A stretch of 64,000 bases of DNA from Acidimicrobiia bacterium (GTDB lineage Bacteria > Actinomycetota > Acidimicrobiia > UBA2766), in NCBI GenBank assembly GCA_020850945.1, contig JADZDR010000035.1, positions 88,434 through 152,433 of the forward strand, read 5' to 3'. Each line of letters starts with the position of its first letter. Within the stretch, counting starts at the first letter, position 1. Below are positions 45,438-56,749 of the stretch, piece after piece. The position numbers and the translations under genes are program-made. The notes beneath the pieces are model-generated. The model was not told the DNA's origin, made no database searches, and worked only from the letters and a program-made list of their open reading frames with translations.

Positions 45438-46223
45438 TCAGTCGAAGCGTTCGCCGCCGTTCACATCGAGGCTCTGACCCGTGATCGGGCGGGCGAGGTC
45501 CGACAGGAAGAACAACACGGCACCCGCGCACTCCGTATCAGGGGGGATGTAGCCGAGCGGGATACGGGCCGCGATCTCGTCGCGGGCCTCCTCTGGGGTG
45601 ATGCCCTCCTCGTGTGCCACGAACTGGCACCAGATCTGCACGCCCGGACCCCACATCCAGCCGGGGAGGACGGAGTTCACGCGGATGCCGTCGGGGCCGA
45701 GCTCCCGCGCCATCGTGCGGGTTGCAGCGAGAAGGGCTCCTTTGCTCGCCGCGTAGTCCGCCTGGCGCGGCATCCCCGCCTTCGCAGCCATCGTGTTCAC
45801 GAAGACAATGGATCCCTCCGTCTCGTCCTCTTGCATGCGCCGAACGACGTGCTGTGTGAGCACGAGCGTCCCGAAGACGTTGACCTCGAACACGTCACGC
45901 CACTGGCCGAAGTCGGCGTCGGCGAACGTGGCGAACCGAGGAGGGGAGAAGGCGTTGTTCACGAGACCGTGGATCGGGCCCATGCGCTCGCGTGCCTGCG
46001 CCACGAGACCCTTGCACGCGGCCGGATCCGTGATATCCGTGGGCACGGGGAGAGCCTCACCGCCCGCCCCGGAGATCTCGTCGGCGACCTCGTCGAGGTA
46101 GGCCGGGTTCCGCGCCGCGAGCACCACGCGGGCGCCCTCCCGAGCGGCGGCCACGGCGACCGCGCGGCCGAGCCCCGGCCCGATCCCTGACACGATCACT
46201 GTGCGGTCTGCCAGCAGCGGCAT
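45438..46223 (-). CDS. Short-chain dehydrogenase/reductase
   Basis: 261 residues from ATG 46223, with GAGGAGGA upstream. Classical SDR: TVIVSGIGPGLGRAVAVA (GxxxGxG-type cofactor site), LVNNAFSPPRF (NNA), VFVNTMAAKAG (Ser/Thr region) and YAASKGALLAATRTMA, the canonical Y-x-x-x-K. GGERFD-stop is a normal SDR C-terminus. Substrate unknown. The 99-bp space at its 5' end is shared with the divergent ABC-F gene. Confidence 0.92.
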   Translation of the reverse strand: MPLLADRTVIVSGIGPGLGRAVAVAAAREGARVVLAARNPAYLDEVADEISGAGGEALPVPTDITDPAACKGLVAQARERMGPIHGLVNNAFSPPRFATFADADFGQWRDVFEVNVFGTLVLTQHVVRRMQEDETEGSIVFVNTMAAKAGMPRQADYAASKGALLAATRTMARELGPDGIRVNSVLPGWMWGPGVQIWCQFVAHEEGITPEEARDEIAARIPLGYIPPDTECAGAVLFFLSDLARPITGQSLDVNGGERFD

Positions 46224-46324
46224 GGTCCTCCTCGCCGGAACCCGGACACCCGGACGGCCGATCGTAGCGGGGCACGAATCCCACGGAGGAGGCGTGTCGA
46301 GCCTTCTGTACCCTGGCAACGGCC

Positions 46325-48178
46325 ATGCTCACGATCTCCGGCCTCTGCAAGAGCCACCCCGGCCACGTTCTCTTCGACGACGCCGATCTCGTCATCGGCC
46401 GGCGCGAACGCGTCGGTGTCGTGGGAAGGAACGGGTGCGGGAAGACGACACTCCTCCGAATCCTCCTCGGTGAGGAGAGCGTCGATGCGGGTACGGTCAC
46501 GATCCCCAAGCACCACCGAATCGGACACGTGGATCAGCACCTTGCCTTCACGGCGGCCACGGTGCTGGCGGAGGCCGAAGCAGCCCTGCGCCCGAACACG
46601 GACGGCTGGACCGAGACACATCGGGCGGAGGAGATCCTGTCCGGTCTCGGCTTCGGGGCGAGCGACCTCGCGGCCGCGCCGGACTCTCTCTCGGGTGGAT
46701 ACCAGATGCGCCTCGCCCTCGCCCGTGTGCTCCTCGCCGACCCCGACCTCATGCTTCTCGACGAGCCGACCAACCACCTCGATGTCGTGAGCATCCGCTG
46801 GCTCGAACGGTTCCTGAGTGCATGGCGGGGGGAGCTGGTCCTCGTGACCCACGACCGCTCCTTCATGGACACGGTCTGCACGCACACGGCCGCCGTGCAC
46901 AGGCATCGATTCCGCAAGGTCACAGGCGGTACGGAGAAGCTCTACACGCAACTCGCCCGCGAGGCCGAGACGGAGACACGCACGGACGCGACCGCTGCGC
47001 GGCAGCGGCGGGAGATAGAGATGTTCGCGAGACGCTTCCGGGCCCAGGCGACGAAGGCACGTGCCGTGCAGTCGCGCCTCAAGCGCCTCGAACGCCTCGA
47101 GCGCGAGCGAGCCGAGTCCGACGACCCCTCCGCTTCCGACACGGCAGCCGTCGCGTTCAGCACCGCGCCGTTCCCGGGCAAGACGCTGCTCGAGGTGGAC
47201 GGGCTCGGTTTCGGCTGGAGTGACACGGACACCCTCATCGGGGACCTCTCGTTCACGATCGCCCCCGGCGACCGCGTCGCCGTCGCGGGTCCGAACGGAA
47301 GGGGGAAGACGACTCTCCTCCGACTCATCGCCGGAGATCTCGAGGCGCGCTCAGGATCGATCCGGCGCAGCCCGAACCTCTGCACTGGATGGTTCGGGCA
47401 GAGCACGCACGTGACACTCGACGACTCACGCACGGTCGAAGCCGAGATCATGGACGCCCTCGCCGAAGCGAACCGGACACGGGCGCGGGGTCTTGCCGGT
47501 CGCATGCTCTTCGAGGGAGCCGATGCCGACAAGCGGATCGGTGTCCTCTCGGGTGGTGAGCGCAGCCGGGTTCTCCTTGCGAAGGTCATGGCGGCCCCGG
47601 CGAACCTCCTTCTCCTCGACGAGCCCACGAACCATCTCGACATCGAGACGGTCGAGGCGCTCAGTGATGCGATCGACACCTTCCCGGGAGCAGTCGTCCT
47701 CGTGACACACGACGAGGACCTGCTCACCCGCCACGCCGAGCGCCTCGTCGTCTTCGATGCCGGCTCCGTGACATGTCATGCGCTCGGCTACGCGGACTTC
47801 CTCGAGCGTGTCGGCTGGTCGGCGGAGCGGGACGAGCCGGCACATGGGCAGGCACGCCTGGGGGCCGACACGCCGCACAAGACCGCCCGCAAGGCGCGGC
47901 GACGGCGTGTCGCCGAACGCAATGCGGTGCTGCGTCCCCTCCAGACACGCGTTGCCGAGCTCGAGGCCGAGATCGCTTCCCTCGAGGAGTCCGCGGCCCG
48001 TATCGAAGTGGAGATCGGGACGGCGGCGGCGGCAGGCGACGGTGTCGGTGTCACGCGTCTCGCGCACGACATGCATGATCTGGCGCAGCGGCGCGACGAC
48101 CTCTACGCCTCCCTTGCCGCCGTCAGTGACAGGCTCGAGGCATCCCTGGCTGAATTCGCAGCCGCGGAACGGCTATAG
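46325..48178 (+). CDS. ABC-F family ATPase
   Basis: 617 residues with two ABC domains and no membrane segment. First domain: VGRNGCGKTTLLRILLG, signature SGGYQMRLALARVLL, and DEPTNHLDV. Second: AGPNGRGKTTLLRLI, SGGERSRVLLAKV and DEPTNHLDIET. The linker between them is highly charged, and a C-terminal coiled coil (ELEAEIASLEESAARIEVE) follows. ABC-F proteins act at the ribosome, some giving antibiotic protection and others tuning translation; which applies here is unclear. No drug-specific arm is recognised. Confidence 0.92.
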   Translation: MLTISGLCKSHPGHVLFDDADLVIGRRERVGVVGRNGCGKTTLLRILLGEESVDAGTVTIPKHHRIGHVDQHLAFTAATVLAEAEAALRPNTDGWTETHRAEEILSGLGFGASDLAAAPDSLSGGYQMRLALARVLLADPDLMLLDEPTNHLDVVSIRWLERFLSAWRGELVLVTHDRSFMDTVCTHTAAVHRHRFRKVTGGTEKLYTQLAREAETETRTDATAARQRREIEMFARRFRAQATKARAVQSRLKRLERLERERAESDDPSASDTAAVAFSTAPFPGKTLLEVDGLGFGWSDTDTLIGDLSFTIAPGDRVAVAGPNGRGKTTLLRLIAGDLEARSGSIRRSPNLCTGWFGQSTHVTLDDSRTVEAEIMDALAEANRTRARGLAGRMLFEGADADKRIGVLSGGERSRVLLAKVMAAPANLLLLDEPTNHLDIETVEALSDAIDTFPGAVVLVTHDEDLLTRHAERLVVFDAGSVTCHALGYADFLERVGWSAERDEPAHGQARLGADTPHKTARKARRRRVAERNAVLRPLQTRVAELEAEIASLEESAARIEVEIGTAAAAGDGVGVTRLAHDMHDLAQRRDDLYASLAAVSDRLEASLAEFAAAERL

Positions 48179-48189
48179 AAGAAGCAGTC

Positions 48190-49812
48190 ATGACGATCGC
48201 CTCTGCCTCGCAACTCGCCCAGACCGCCCTCGCCGCCCTCACGGCCTGGGACACCCCGGATCGAGTGCAGCTCACCGAGCCGCTGCTCGAGGAGCTGGCG
48301 TCCCGTCCCGACCAGACGGTCACATATCTGCAGTCCGTCCTGCGCTGGGCCGGCGACCAACACGGACACGACGAGGAGGACCAGTGCCTCTTCGTGGACC
48401 CGACCGAGATGCACGACGACGTGCTCGCTGTCGCCTCGAAGCAGGCGGAGGCCCTGGCAGAGCTCCTCGAGAGCCTGGAGGGTCCGCAGGCGGGAGAGCC
48501 TCAGGCGCTGCGCCGCCGCCGCCTCGGTGAGGCGGGCAGCGACGTGGTGCGCGACGTCCTGCGTCTCGTGTACGGCGAGGAGACGTGCGCGCTCGAGCCG
48601 CATCTGCCGCCGCATCGCGGCCTCACGCCCAAAGGCTGGGTCGGATCGGTCCTGCATGCCGCACATGCCGGGCTCGAAGTGGCCGCTCACAACGTGGGCG
48701 AGAACTCGTCGCACCTGCTCACGGTCCTCGGACTGCACACGGCGCAGATGGCCGGCGAGATCGACCGCATGGCACGCCGTCAGCGCACGCTCGTCTGCCA
48801 GTCAACGCCGACGGACTCGGTGTTGCGCTCCGTCGCCGCGTTCTGCCGGGAGGTCACGGGAGACATCGAGGCGCACGGGGCTCCGACGCCGCGGCTCCGC
48901 CCCCATGCCGTGGACATCGTGGCGGGCAGGGCGATCCAGTCGGTGATGGCCGTGCTCCACCTCCTCGTCTCGATCCTCTCGGAGGAGGCGGCGGCACAGG
49001 GGTTGACGCTTGCGGAAGTCGTCGACGACCTGGTCGCAGACCTCGAGAGTCGGTGTGGGGACTGGCGGAGCGGGGCGCTCCCCTTCCTCGACGTGTTCTC
49101 GGGGTTGCACGAGGCCGAGACCTTCGACACGACCGCCGAATGTGCGGTCGCGACGATCGCCGACGACGATCCGGGTGACATCCTGTTCCTCCTCTGCGCC
49201 GCCTGTGCCGTGCTTCTGAGCGGACCGGTCGATCTGGGCGACGACTACTACGACGACGTAGTCGAACATGCGGCAGTGCATCGCGCGCTCCTCTCGTCCC
49301 GCCTTCAGCTCGTCGATCCGCACACGTGCGACACCCTGCACGCCGTCGAGGTCGCCGTGGCATCGGGCTGCCTGCCCGACAGCGCCCTCACCGAAGACAT
49401 GCGCGACGTCTGGTTCGACGCCATCCTCGTCTATGCGCACCTTGCCCGTCTCGCTCTCGAGGACGGACCCACACCGTCCCCGGATGCCCTCGAGCGGCTG
49501 GCTGCCCGGACCGCGCCCGCCTGGTTCGCGGTCTACGGCGACGAAGGGCACCTGCGTGAGGCGTATGCCGCGGCCCTCGACCTCTTCGAGACGTTCCGCG
49601 CCGGCCGGGCGGAGGATTTCGTCGACGCCGTGACGGACCTCGTCGAGATGGACCCCTTCGAGAGCCTCCGGCTCATGCGGGACGTCGCGGTCCTGCTCCT
49701 GATCCCGAACGCGGCCGAGGCGAGGCACATGGCCCCTCTGGACGTACTCGCCGACTACTTCAACACCGTCGTGGCGAGGGCGGCACAGCCACAGCTCACA
49801 GTGGATCTCTGA
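48190..49812 (+). CDS. Acidic alpha-helical protein of unknown function
   Basis: 540 residues, starting 12 bp after the ABC-F stop and ending 12 bp before dapD. Almost entirely helical and acidic, rich in Leu, Ala, Asp and His (for example DQHGHDEEDQCLFVD). No signal, membrane helix or known motif; the composition resembles repeat-helical scaffolds. It is very likely co-transcribed with the ABC-F and dapD genes, but the association does not reveal function. Not recognised. Confidence 0.78.
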   Translation: MTIASASQLAQTALAALTAWDTPDRVQLTEPLLEELASRPDQTVTYLQSVLRWAGDQHGHDEEDQCLFVDPTEMHDDVLAVASKQAEALAELLESLEGPQAGEPQALRRRRLGEAGSDVVRDVLRLVYGEETCALEPHLPPHRGLTPKGWVGSVLHAAHAGLEVAAHNVGENSSHLLTVLGLHTAQMAGEIDRMARRQRTLVCQSTPTDSVLRSVAAFCREVTGDIEAHGAPTPRLRPHAVDIVAGRAIQSVMAVLHLLVSILSEEAAAQGLTLAEVVDDLVADLESRCGDWRSGALPFLDVFSGLHEAETFDTTAECAVATIADDDPGDILFLLCAACAVLLSGPVDLGDDYYDDVVEHAAVHRALLSSRLQLVDPHTCDTLHAVEVAVASGCLPDSALTEDMRDVWFDAILVYAHLARLALEDGPTPSPDALERLAARTAPAWFAVYGDEGHLREAYAAALDLFETFRAGRAEDFVDAVTDLVEMDPFESLRLMRDVAVLLLIPNAAEARHMAPLDVLADYFNTVVARAAQPQLTVDL

Positions 49813-49823
49813 CGGGAGACCAG

Positions 49824-50927
49824 ATGGCACCTCGGGAGTCCGGATATCGATCACCTGCCGCCTGGGCCTTCGGCCTCGCCACGATCGCAGGTTCCGGGAC
49901 CACGGCAAAGATCCTCGACACCTACTTCCCCGTCGTCCACCTCGACGACGCCGAGCAGTCGGCCCGCGTGCTCGGCGACGTGGTCGAGTGGCCGTCTGAG
50001 AGCGGAACGACCCGTCTCGACGCCCCGACCACGACGGCGGTGGTCGCAGCGCTCGCGCCGGTCACGGAACCGGGCCACGGGGACGACGTGGTCGCGCTGG
50101 AGAGCCTGCGTGGAGCTGTTGAGTTCCCCATCCACTGCGACCGCAGCCGCGTCGTGGTGCTGACCCGCATCGAGGATCTCGCTGCCCCGCCCGTCGACCC
50201 GCATGACGCCTACCTGCGCCTCCACCTTCTCTCGCATCGGCGCGTAGTGCCGCACGGATGCAACCTCGAGGGTGTGTTCGGCATCCTGAACAACGTCGTG
50301 TGGACGGACGCAGGTCCCTTCGACCCGGAGTCGTTCGAGCTCGATCGCCTCACGCTTGCCGCGCGTGGGATCGGCCTGCGCGTTCACTCCGTGGACAAGT
50401 TCCCCCGCATGACCGACTATGTCGTCCCCCGCGGCGTGCGCATAGGAGATGCCGACCGTGTGCGTCTCGGTGCCCACCTCGCGGAGGGGACGACGGTGAT
50501 GCACGAGGGTTTCGTGAACTTCAACGCCGGGACACTCGGCACGTGCATGGTCGAAGGCCGGATCAGCGCCGGGGTCGTGATCGGCGACGGCACCGACCTG
50601 GGCGGGTCAGCCTCCGTGATGGGGACGCTGTCGGGCGGAGGCAGGGAGGTCGTCCGCGTCGGCGAGAGGTGCCTGCTGGGGGCGAACTCCGGGCTCGGTA
50701 TCTCTTTGGGTGACAACTGCGTCGTGGAGGCAGGCCTGTACGTCACGGCAGGGACGAAGGTCACGTTGCCGGACGGCTCCACGACCAGTGCCCGGGAGTT
50801 GAGCGGGCAATCCGACATGTTGTTCCGGCGCAACAGCCTCACCGGGGCGGTCGAGGTGCTCCCTCGCAGCGAGGCGGCGAAGTCGACGTGGGGTGGATTG
50901 CGTTCCGAGCTGCACGAGAACCGCTGA
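49824..50927 (+). CDS. dapD: 2,3,4,5-tetrahydropyridine-2,6-dicarboxylate N-succinyltransferase, actinobacterial type
   Basis: 367 residues. The C-terminal left-handed beta-helix has hexapeptide turns (RIGDADRVRLGAHLAEGTTV, ISAGVVIGDGTDLGGSASV, GLGISLGDNCVVEAGLYVTA). NFNAGTLGTCMVEGRISAGV and LLGANSGLGI are specific to the actinobacterial DapD group. The enzyme succinylates tetrahydrodipicolinate with succinyl-CoA in the meso-diaminopimelate/lysine pathway, so peptidoglycan is probably of the mDAP type. No other dap gene is in the window. Convergent with RF3. Confidence 0.95.
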   Translation: MAPRESGYRSPAAWAFGLATIAGSGTTAKILDTYFPVVHLDDAEQSARVLGDVVEWPSESGTTRLDAPTTTAVVAALAPVTEPGHGDDVVALESLRGAVEFPIHCDRSRVVVLTRIEDLAAPPVDPHDAYLRLHLLSHRRVVPHGCNLEGVFGILNNVVWTDAGPFDPESFELDRLTLAARGIGLRVHSVDKFPRMTDYVVPRGVRIGDADRVRLGAHLAEGTTVMHEGFVNFNAGTLGTCMVEGRISAGVVIGDGTDLGGSASVMGTLSGGGREVVRVGERCLLGANSGLGISLGDNCVVEAGLYVTAGTKVTLPDGSTTSARELSGQSDMLFRRNSLTGAVEVLPRSEAAKSTWGGLRSELHENR

Positions 50928-50935
50928 GACGTGCC

Positions 50936-52504
<1,569 letters not shown>

Positions 52505-52583
52505 GGTGTGACGGTGCTCGCGGGGGCGGTGTAGAGAGCCTACGCGCGGGGGAGGCCGGCTCGCAGTCGCTAAGGTCGCAGGG

Positions 52584-53552
52584 GTGGATGCGATCTCGAC
52601 TGAGGGGCTCGTGCGCACGTTCGGGGACGTGCAGGCGGTGGGCGGCGTCGATCTTGCCGTGCGCAAGGGGGAGATCTACGGCTTCCTCGGACCGAACGGC
52701 GCCGGGAAGTCGACGACCGTGCGCATGCTCTGCACCCTGCTCCGGCCGAGTGCGGGGACGATGCACGTCGTCGGCAAGGATGTCGTGGCGGAGCCGGAGG
52801 AGGTGCGCCTCCGGATCGGTGTCGCCCTCCAGTCGGCCGCTCTCGATCCCAAGCAGACGGGTCGTGAGCTCCTCACACTCCAGGCACGCCTCTTCGGCCT
52901 CTCGTCTCGCGAGACGACCGCACGCGTGCGGGAGCTGACGGATCTCACGGGCCTGGGGGACTCCATGGACCGGCGCATCGGCACGTACTCGGGGGGCATG
53001 AAGCGGCGCCTGGATCTTGCCGCCGCCCTCGTGCACCGGCCCGAGGTGCTCTTCCTGGACGAGCCGACAACGGGTCTTGATCCCGAGAGTCGCAACCGCG
53101 TGTGGAGCGAGGTGCGATCCCTGAACGAGGCTGGGATGACGGTGTTCCTCACGACCCAGTACCTCGAGGAGGCCGACGCACTTGCCGACCGGGTCGGGAT
53201 CATCTCGCACGGAGCGATCGTGGCCGAGGGGCCCCCGGCCACACTCAAGAAGTCGATGGGTGCCGACGTCGTCGTCGTACGTGTGAACGGTGAGCCCGGC
53301 AGGGCGGTCGACGAGGTACGTGCCCTCGACGAAGTCGAGGACGTCGAATGGCGCGCCGGGGAGCTCACGGCGAGTGTGCGCCACGGGGCGGCGGCCGTGA
53401 GTCCGATCGCCCTGGCACTGGCCGCACATGCCGTCGAGGTGACCGAGATGACGTTGCGCACACCGACGCTCGACGACGTCTTCCTGCATCTCACGGGAAC
53501 CCACCTGACCGAAGACGAGTCGGGTGGCGCGGGCGAGGGGAGTGAGGGATGA
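52584..53552 (+). CDS. ABC transporter ATP-binding protein, DrrA type
   Basis: 322 residues from GTG 52584. FLGPNGAGKSTTVRML (Walker A), YSGGMKRRLDLAAALVHRPE (signature) and LFLDEPTTGLDPESRNRVW (Walker B) are followed by TTQYLEEADALADRV, characteristic of the DrrA/NodI drug-resistance group. The C-terminal about 85-residue DUF4162-like tail is present. It forms an exporter with the permease below; substrate unknown. It overlaps that gene by 4 bp. Confidence 0.95.
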   Translation: MDAISTEGLVRTFGDVQAVGGVDLAVRKGEIYGFLGPNGAGKSTTVRMLCTLLRPSAGTMHVVGKDVVAEPEEVRLRIGVALQSAALDPKQTGRELLTLQARLFGLSSRETTARVRELTDLTGLGDSMDRRIGTYSGGMKRRLDLAAALVHRPEVLFLDEPTTGLDPESRNRVWSEVRSLNEAGMTVFLTTQYLEEADALADRVGIISHGAIVAEGPPATLKKSMGADVVVVRVNGEPGRAVDEVRALDEVEDVEWRAGELTASVRHGAAAVSPIALALAAHAVEVTEMTLRTPTLDDVFLHLTGTHLTEDESGGAGEGSEG

Positions 53553-54331
53553 CCGCAGCAGGTCTCACTACGGCACGGAGGCCCCGCTTCACCCGCGACA
53601 CGATGCTCGTGGCGGGCCGGGCCCTGCGTGCCACATGGCGGGATCCCGAAGGAGTCCTCCCCGCGTTCGTGATCGGCTCGTTCTTCTTCGTGGTGAACGT
53701 GGGGCAGTTCGGCGGACTTGCCACCGACCTCAACATCAAGGCGTTCCAACTCCCCGTGGCCGTGCTCTTCGCGATCACGGGGCTCTCACGTGCGCAGGCC
53801 CTCGTGCTCGACATCCAGGACGGGTACTTCGACCGCCTCCTCGTCACCCCCATACATCGCAGCGCACTTCTCCTCGGCCTCATGGCCGCAGACGTCGTGG
53901 TCGCGTCGCTGCTCACGTGCCTGATCCTCGTGATCGCCCTTCTCGTCGGATCAGGGTTCGCAGCCGGCCTGCCCGGCGTCGTCGTCTTCATCCTCTTCGC
54001 GGGAGCGTGGGCGATCGCCTACAACGGCTTCCCGTACGCGATTGCGCTCCGCACGGGGAACCCGGCCGCCGTCAACAGCAGCTTCCTACTCTTCTTCCCC
54101 TTCCTCTTCCTCACCACGGTGTACATCCCCAAGGAGGCGTTGACGGGCTGGATGGAGACGGTCGTGACGTGGAATCCGGTCACGTACCTCCTCGAGGGCA
54201 TGAGATCACTCGTCCTCACCGGATGGGATGCCACCGCCCTGCTCTGGGCGCTGCTCGCGATCCTCGGGGTCGGGATCCTGAGCCAAGCCCTCGCCATGGC
54301 GGCCCTGCGCGGCCGCATCGCCCGCGGGTGA
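53549..54331 (+). CDS. ABC-2 type transporter permease, DrrB type
   Basis: 260 residues, six hydrophobic segments: PAFVIGSFFFVVNVG, LPVAVLFAITGLSRAQALV, ADVVVASLLTCLILVIALLVG, GVVVFILFAGAWAIAYNGF, FLLFFPFLFLTTVYIP and LLWALLAILGVGILSQAL. PVTYLLEGMRSLVLTG is the ABC-2 membrane signature before the last helix. It pairs with the ATPase to export a hydrophobic compound. The start ATG overlaps the ATPase stop. Confidence 0.93.
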   Translation: MTAAGLTTARRPRFTRDTMLVAGRALRATWRDPEGVLPAFVIGSFFFVVNVGQFGGLATDLNIKAFQLPVAVLFAITGLSRAQALVLDIQDGYFDRLLVTPIHRSALLLGLMAADVVVASLLTCLILVIALLVGSGFAAGLPGVVVFILFAGAWAIAYNGFPYAIALRTGNPAAVNSSFLLFFPFLFLTTVYIPKEALTGWMETVVTWNPVTYLLEGMRSLVLTGWDATALLWALLAILGVGILSQALAMAALRGRIARG

Positions 54332-54354
54332 CCTGACCGGATGCCACGTCCTGC

Positions 54355-55800
54355 TCACCGTTGTACCCCGGCGCGGCCGGCGTCGCGGGCGGTCGCGGCG
54401 AGCTCGAGGGCCGTGACGAGGCCACGCGCCTTGTCGAGCGTCTCCTGGTACTCGGCCGCGGGGACGGAGTCGGCGACGACGGCGCCACCGACGTGGAAGT
54501 CCAGGTTCCCGGCGTGCAGGGCGCACGCGCGGATCACGACCGACAGGTCGAACCTGCCGTCGCTGTCGATCCAGCCGAGCGCTCCGGCGTAGACACGCCG
54601 CGGTACGGGCTCCACGGCCGCGATGAGGCGCATCGCCGCGACCTTGGGTGCGCCCGTCATCGAGCCGGGCGGGAAAGCCGCTCGGATGCACTGGATCGGT
54701 GAGACGTCGGGGCGGAGGCGGCCCCGCACGGTGGAGACCATCTGGTGGGTGTGGGCATGCGACTCGACTCTGCCGAGCTCGGTGACCTCGACAGAGCCGA
54801 ACTCGCACACGCGGCCGAGGTCGTTGCGGGCGAGGTCGACGATCATGAGGTTCTCGGCCCGGTCCTTCTCGGATCCGGCCAGCTCGTCGTGGAAGCGCCT
54901 GTCGTCGGTCTTGTTCGCACCGCGGGGCCGTGTGCCCTTGATGGGACGCGTCTCGACCCAGCGCTCCCGGTCGAGGCGCAGGAAGCGCTCGGGTGAGCTC
55001 GAGACGACTTCGGTGTGTCCGATACGGACGAACGCCGACATCGGGTTCGGGCTCACGCGACGCAGGATCGAGAACAGCTCGCTTCCCGAGACCGGGCTGC
55101 GCGCACGGTGGCGGCGTGTGAGGCAGACCTCGAACGCGTTCCCCACCCGTATCTCGTCACGGAGCCGGGCGACGAGGGCGCGGTACTCCGCCGGGCCGAG
55201 CTCGGACGGCATGGCGGCGAGGGCTTCGTCCCCGGTGAGGCGTTCCAGCAGGGGGGCGGGGGTCGTGTCCGGAGCGGCGCAGGCGTACCGGCGGATCGTG
55301 GGGAGGCGTCGCTCGAGGAGATCCGCCGCCTGCCTCCGGGCGCTGCGCCCCCCGGTCTCCCTGCCCGTGCACACCACCCATGTGCGGGCGCGGAGGTGAT
55401 CGACGGCGACGACGGTGTCGAAGCGGGAGACTGCGGCCAGCGGGGGAAGGTCGCGAGGAGGTGCGGGCACTGCCGGGATGTCCTCGAGCAGGTGGAGGAG
55501 CTCGTAGCCGAGCCATCCGGCATACCCGCCTGCGAAGGGCGGCGTGTCCGGCCCGGGTGGCAGGGAATCCACGTGGGTGGACAACGCGGTCTCGATGTCG
55601 GAGAAGACGTCTCGTTCCCGCGGACCGCTCGCCGTGATCGTGTGTGAAGCGTCGAGGCAGAGGAAGGACCAGCGGTGCTCTCCGCCGGGGAGCGGCGTAT
55701 CGAGCAGGGCGACGTCACCCCGGGGATGGATGTGCAGGAGGCCGGCGAGGTCCGTCCGGTGGGGGAGGACCTGCCAGGCACGACGCAGCGTCGCGCTCAC
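54355..55800 (-). CDS. pabB: Aminodeoxychorismate synthase component I
   Basis: 481 residues from GTG 55800, overlapping the pabC stop (GTGA). Chorismate-binding domain blocks: GNAFEVCLTRR, SSSPERFLRLD, TRPIKGTRPRGANKTDD, DRAENLMIVDLARNDLGRV and PPGSMTGAPKVAAM. The N-terminal half has the PabB-type YAGWLGYELLHLLEDIP element. It makes 4-amino-4-deoxychorismate for folate with a glutaminase partner that is not adjacent. An anthranilate synthase is possible but the pabC neighbour argues for PabB. Confidence 0.92.
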   Translation of the reverse strand: MSATLRRAWQVLPHRTDLAGLLHIHPRGDVALLDTPLPGGEHRWSFLCLDASHTITASGPRERDVFSDIETALSTHVDSLPPGPDTPPFAGGYAGWLGYELLHLLEDIPAVPAPPRDLPPLAAVSRFDTVVAVDHLRARTWVVCTGRETGGRSARRQAADLLERRLPTIRRYACAAPDTTPAPLLERLTGDEALAAMPSELGPAEYRALVARLRDEIRVGNAFEVCLTRRHRARSPVSGSELFSILRRVSPNPMSAFVRIGHTEVVSSSPERFLRLDRERWVETRPIKGTRPRGANKTDDRRFHDELAGSEKDRAENLMIVDLARNDLGRVCEFGSVEVTELGRVESHAHTHQMVSTVRGRLRPDVSPIQCIRAAFPPGSMTGAPKVAAMRLIAAVEPVPRRVYAGALGWIDSDGRFDLSVVIRACALHAGNLDFHVGGAVVADSVPAAEYQETLDKARGLVTALELAATARDAGRAGVQR

Positions 55801-56699
55801 GTGCAGGCCTCCTGCACGTACCTCCCGTAGGCAGCGGTCAGGCGGCGCGTGACCGGTCCCGGTGCATGCGGCAGCGCTGATCCCTCGATCGATGCGAGGG
55901 GACGGATCCCGGTGACGGACGAGGTGAGGAAGGCCTCCGACCAGAGGCCCGCGCGCGCGAGCGGCAGATGTGCCACCTCGCAGGGGATCCCTGCCCCGTG
56001 CGCGAGCTCGAGAACGGTGCGCCGTGTGAGTCCCGGCAGGCAGACGTCGTCGGGCGGCGTGAAGAGAACGTCGTTGCCGACGGCGAAGACGTTCGCGGTC
56101 AGGGCCTCTGTGACGTTCCCGGATCCGTCCGTCCAGAGACCCGTGTCCGCCCCGGCAGCCCGCGCGACACCCAGGCCGAGGAGAGCACCCTGGTAGCTCG
56201 TCGACTTCAAGGTGGGGGGAGGCAGCGCGGCCGGGTGGCGTACACCGACACAGACGGCGTGAGCGGGGTGGAGCTCGAGCCGGGGCAGCGGCACCGCCGA
56301 GATCACGACGTCGCATGTGGAGCAGGCCGTGGGGTCGAAGAAGGTCCCGGGTGCAGGGGTGCCGCGGGTCGCCGTCATCCTGACCACGCCGTCCTCCCCC
56401 GGTAGGCCTGCTGCCAGCGTGTGTTCGACAGCCGTGACGATGTCGCGTGGCGGGGGCATCCCCTTCAGGCCGATCAGGGCGACCCCCTGCATGAGGCGCG
56501 CCACGTGGTCGTCGAGGAGGAGCGGTCTGCCTGCGTGCACGCGCACGGTTTCGAACACGCCGTCCCCGTAGAGATGGCCGAACCCGAGGGCGGGCACGCA
56601 CGCGGCCGCCACGGGACGGGTCGGCTCCCGGTCGGAGAAGAGCGTGCCGTTCACCCAGACGGCGATCGGGGCTCCACTGGTCTCAGGTGCTGCGTGCAC
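55797..56699 (-). CDS. pabC: Aminodeoxychorismate lyase / class IV aminotransferase
   Basis: 300 residues if GTG 56699 is used; the conserved core AVWVNGTLF begins at residue 13, so a later GTG is possible. Fold type IV PLP signatures: GFGHLYGDGVFETVRVHAG, TLKSTSYQGALLGLGVAR (PLP Lys in LKST), GNVTEALTANVFAV and LPGLTRRTVLELA. Coupled to pabB, it would release pyruvate from aminodeoxychorismate to give p-aminobenzoate. Branched-chain aminotransferases share these motifs, but the context favours PabC. Confidence 0.9.
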   Translation of the reverse strand: MHAAPETSGAPIAVWVNGTLFSDREPTRPVAAACVPALGFGHLYGDGVFETVRVHAGRPLLLDDHVARLMQGVALIGLKGMPPPRDIVTAVEHTLAAGLPGEDGVVRMTATRGTPAPGTFFDPTACSTCDVVISAVPLPRLELHPAHAVCVGVRHPAALPPPTLKSTSYQGALLGLGVARAAGADTGLWTDGSGNVTEALTANVFAVGNDVLFTPPDDVCLPGLTRRTVLELAHGAGIPCEVAHLPLARAGLWSEAFLTSSVTGIRPLASIEGSALPHAPGPVTRRLTAAYGRYVQEACT

Positions 56700-56749
56700 A
56701 GCGCAACCGTACAGCCCGGCCTTGGCCGCATCTTGGGTAGCTTGCGGAC

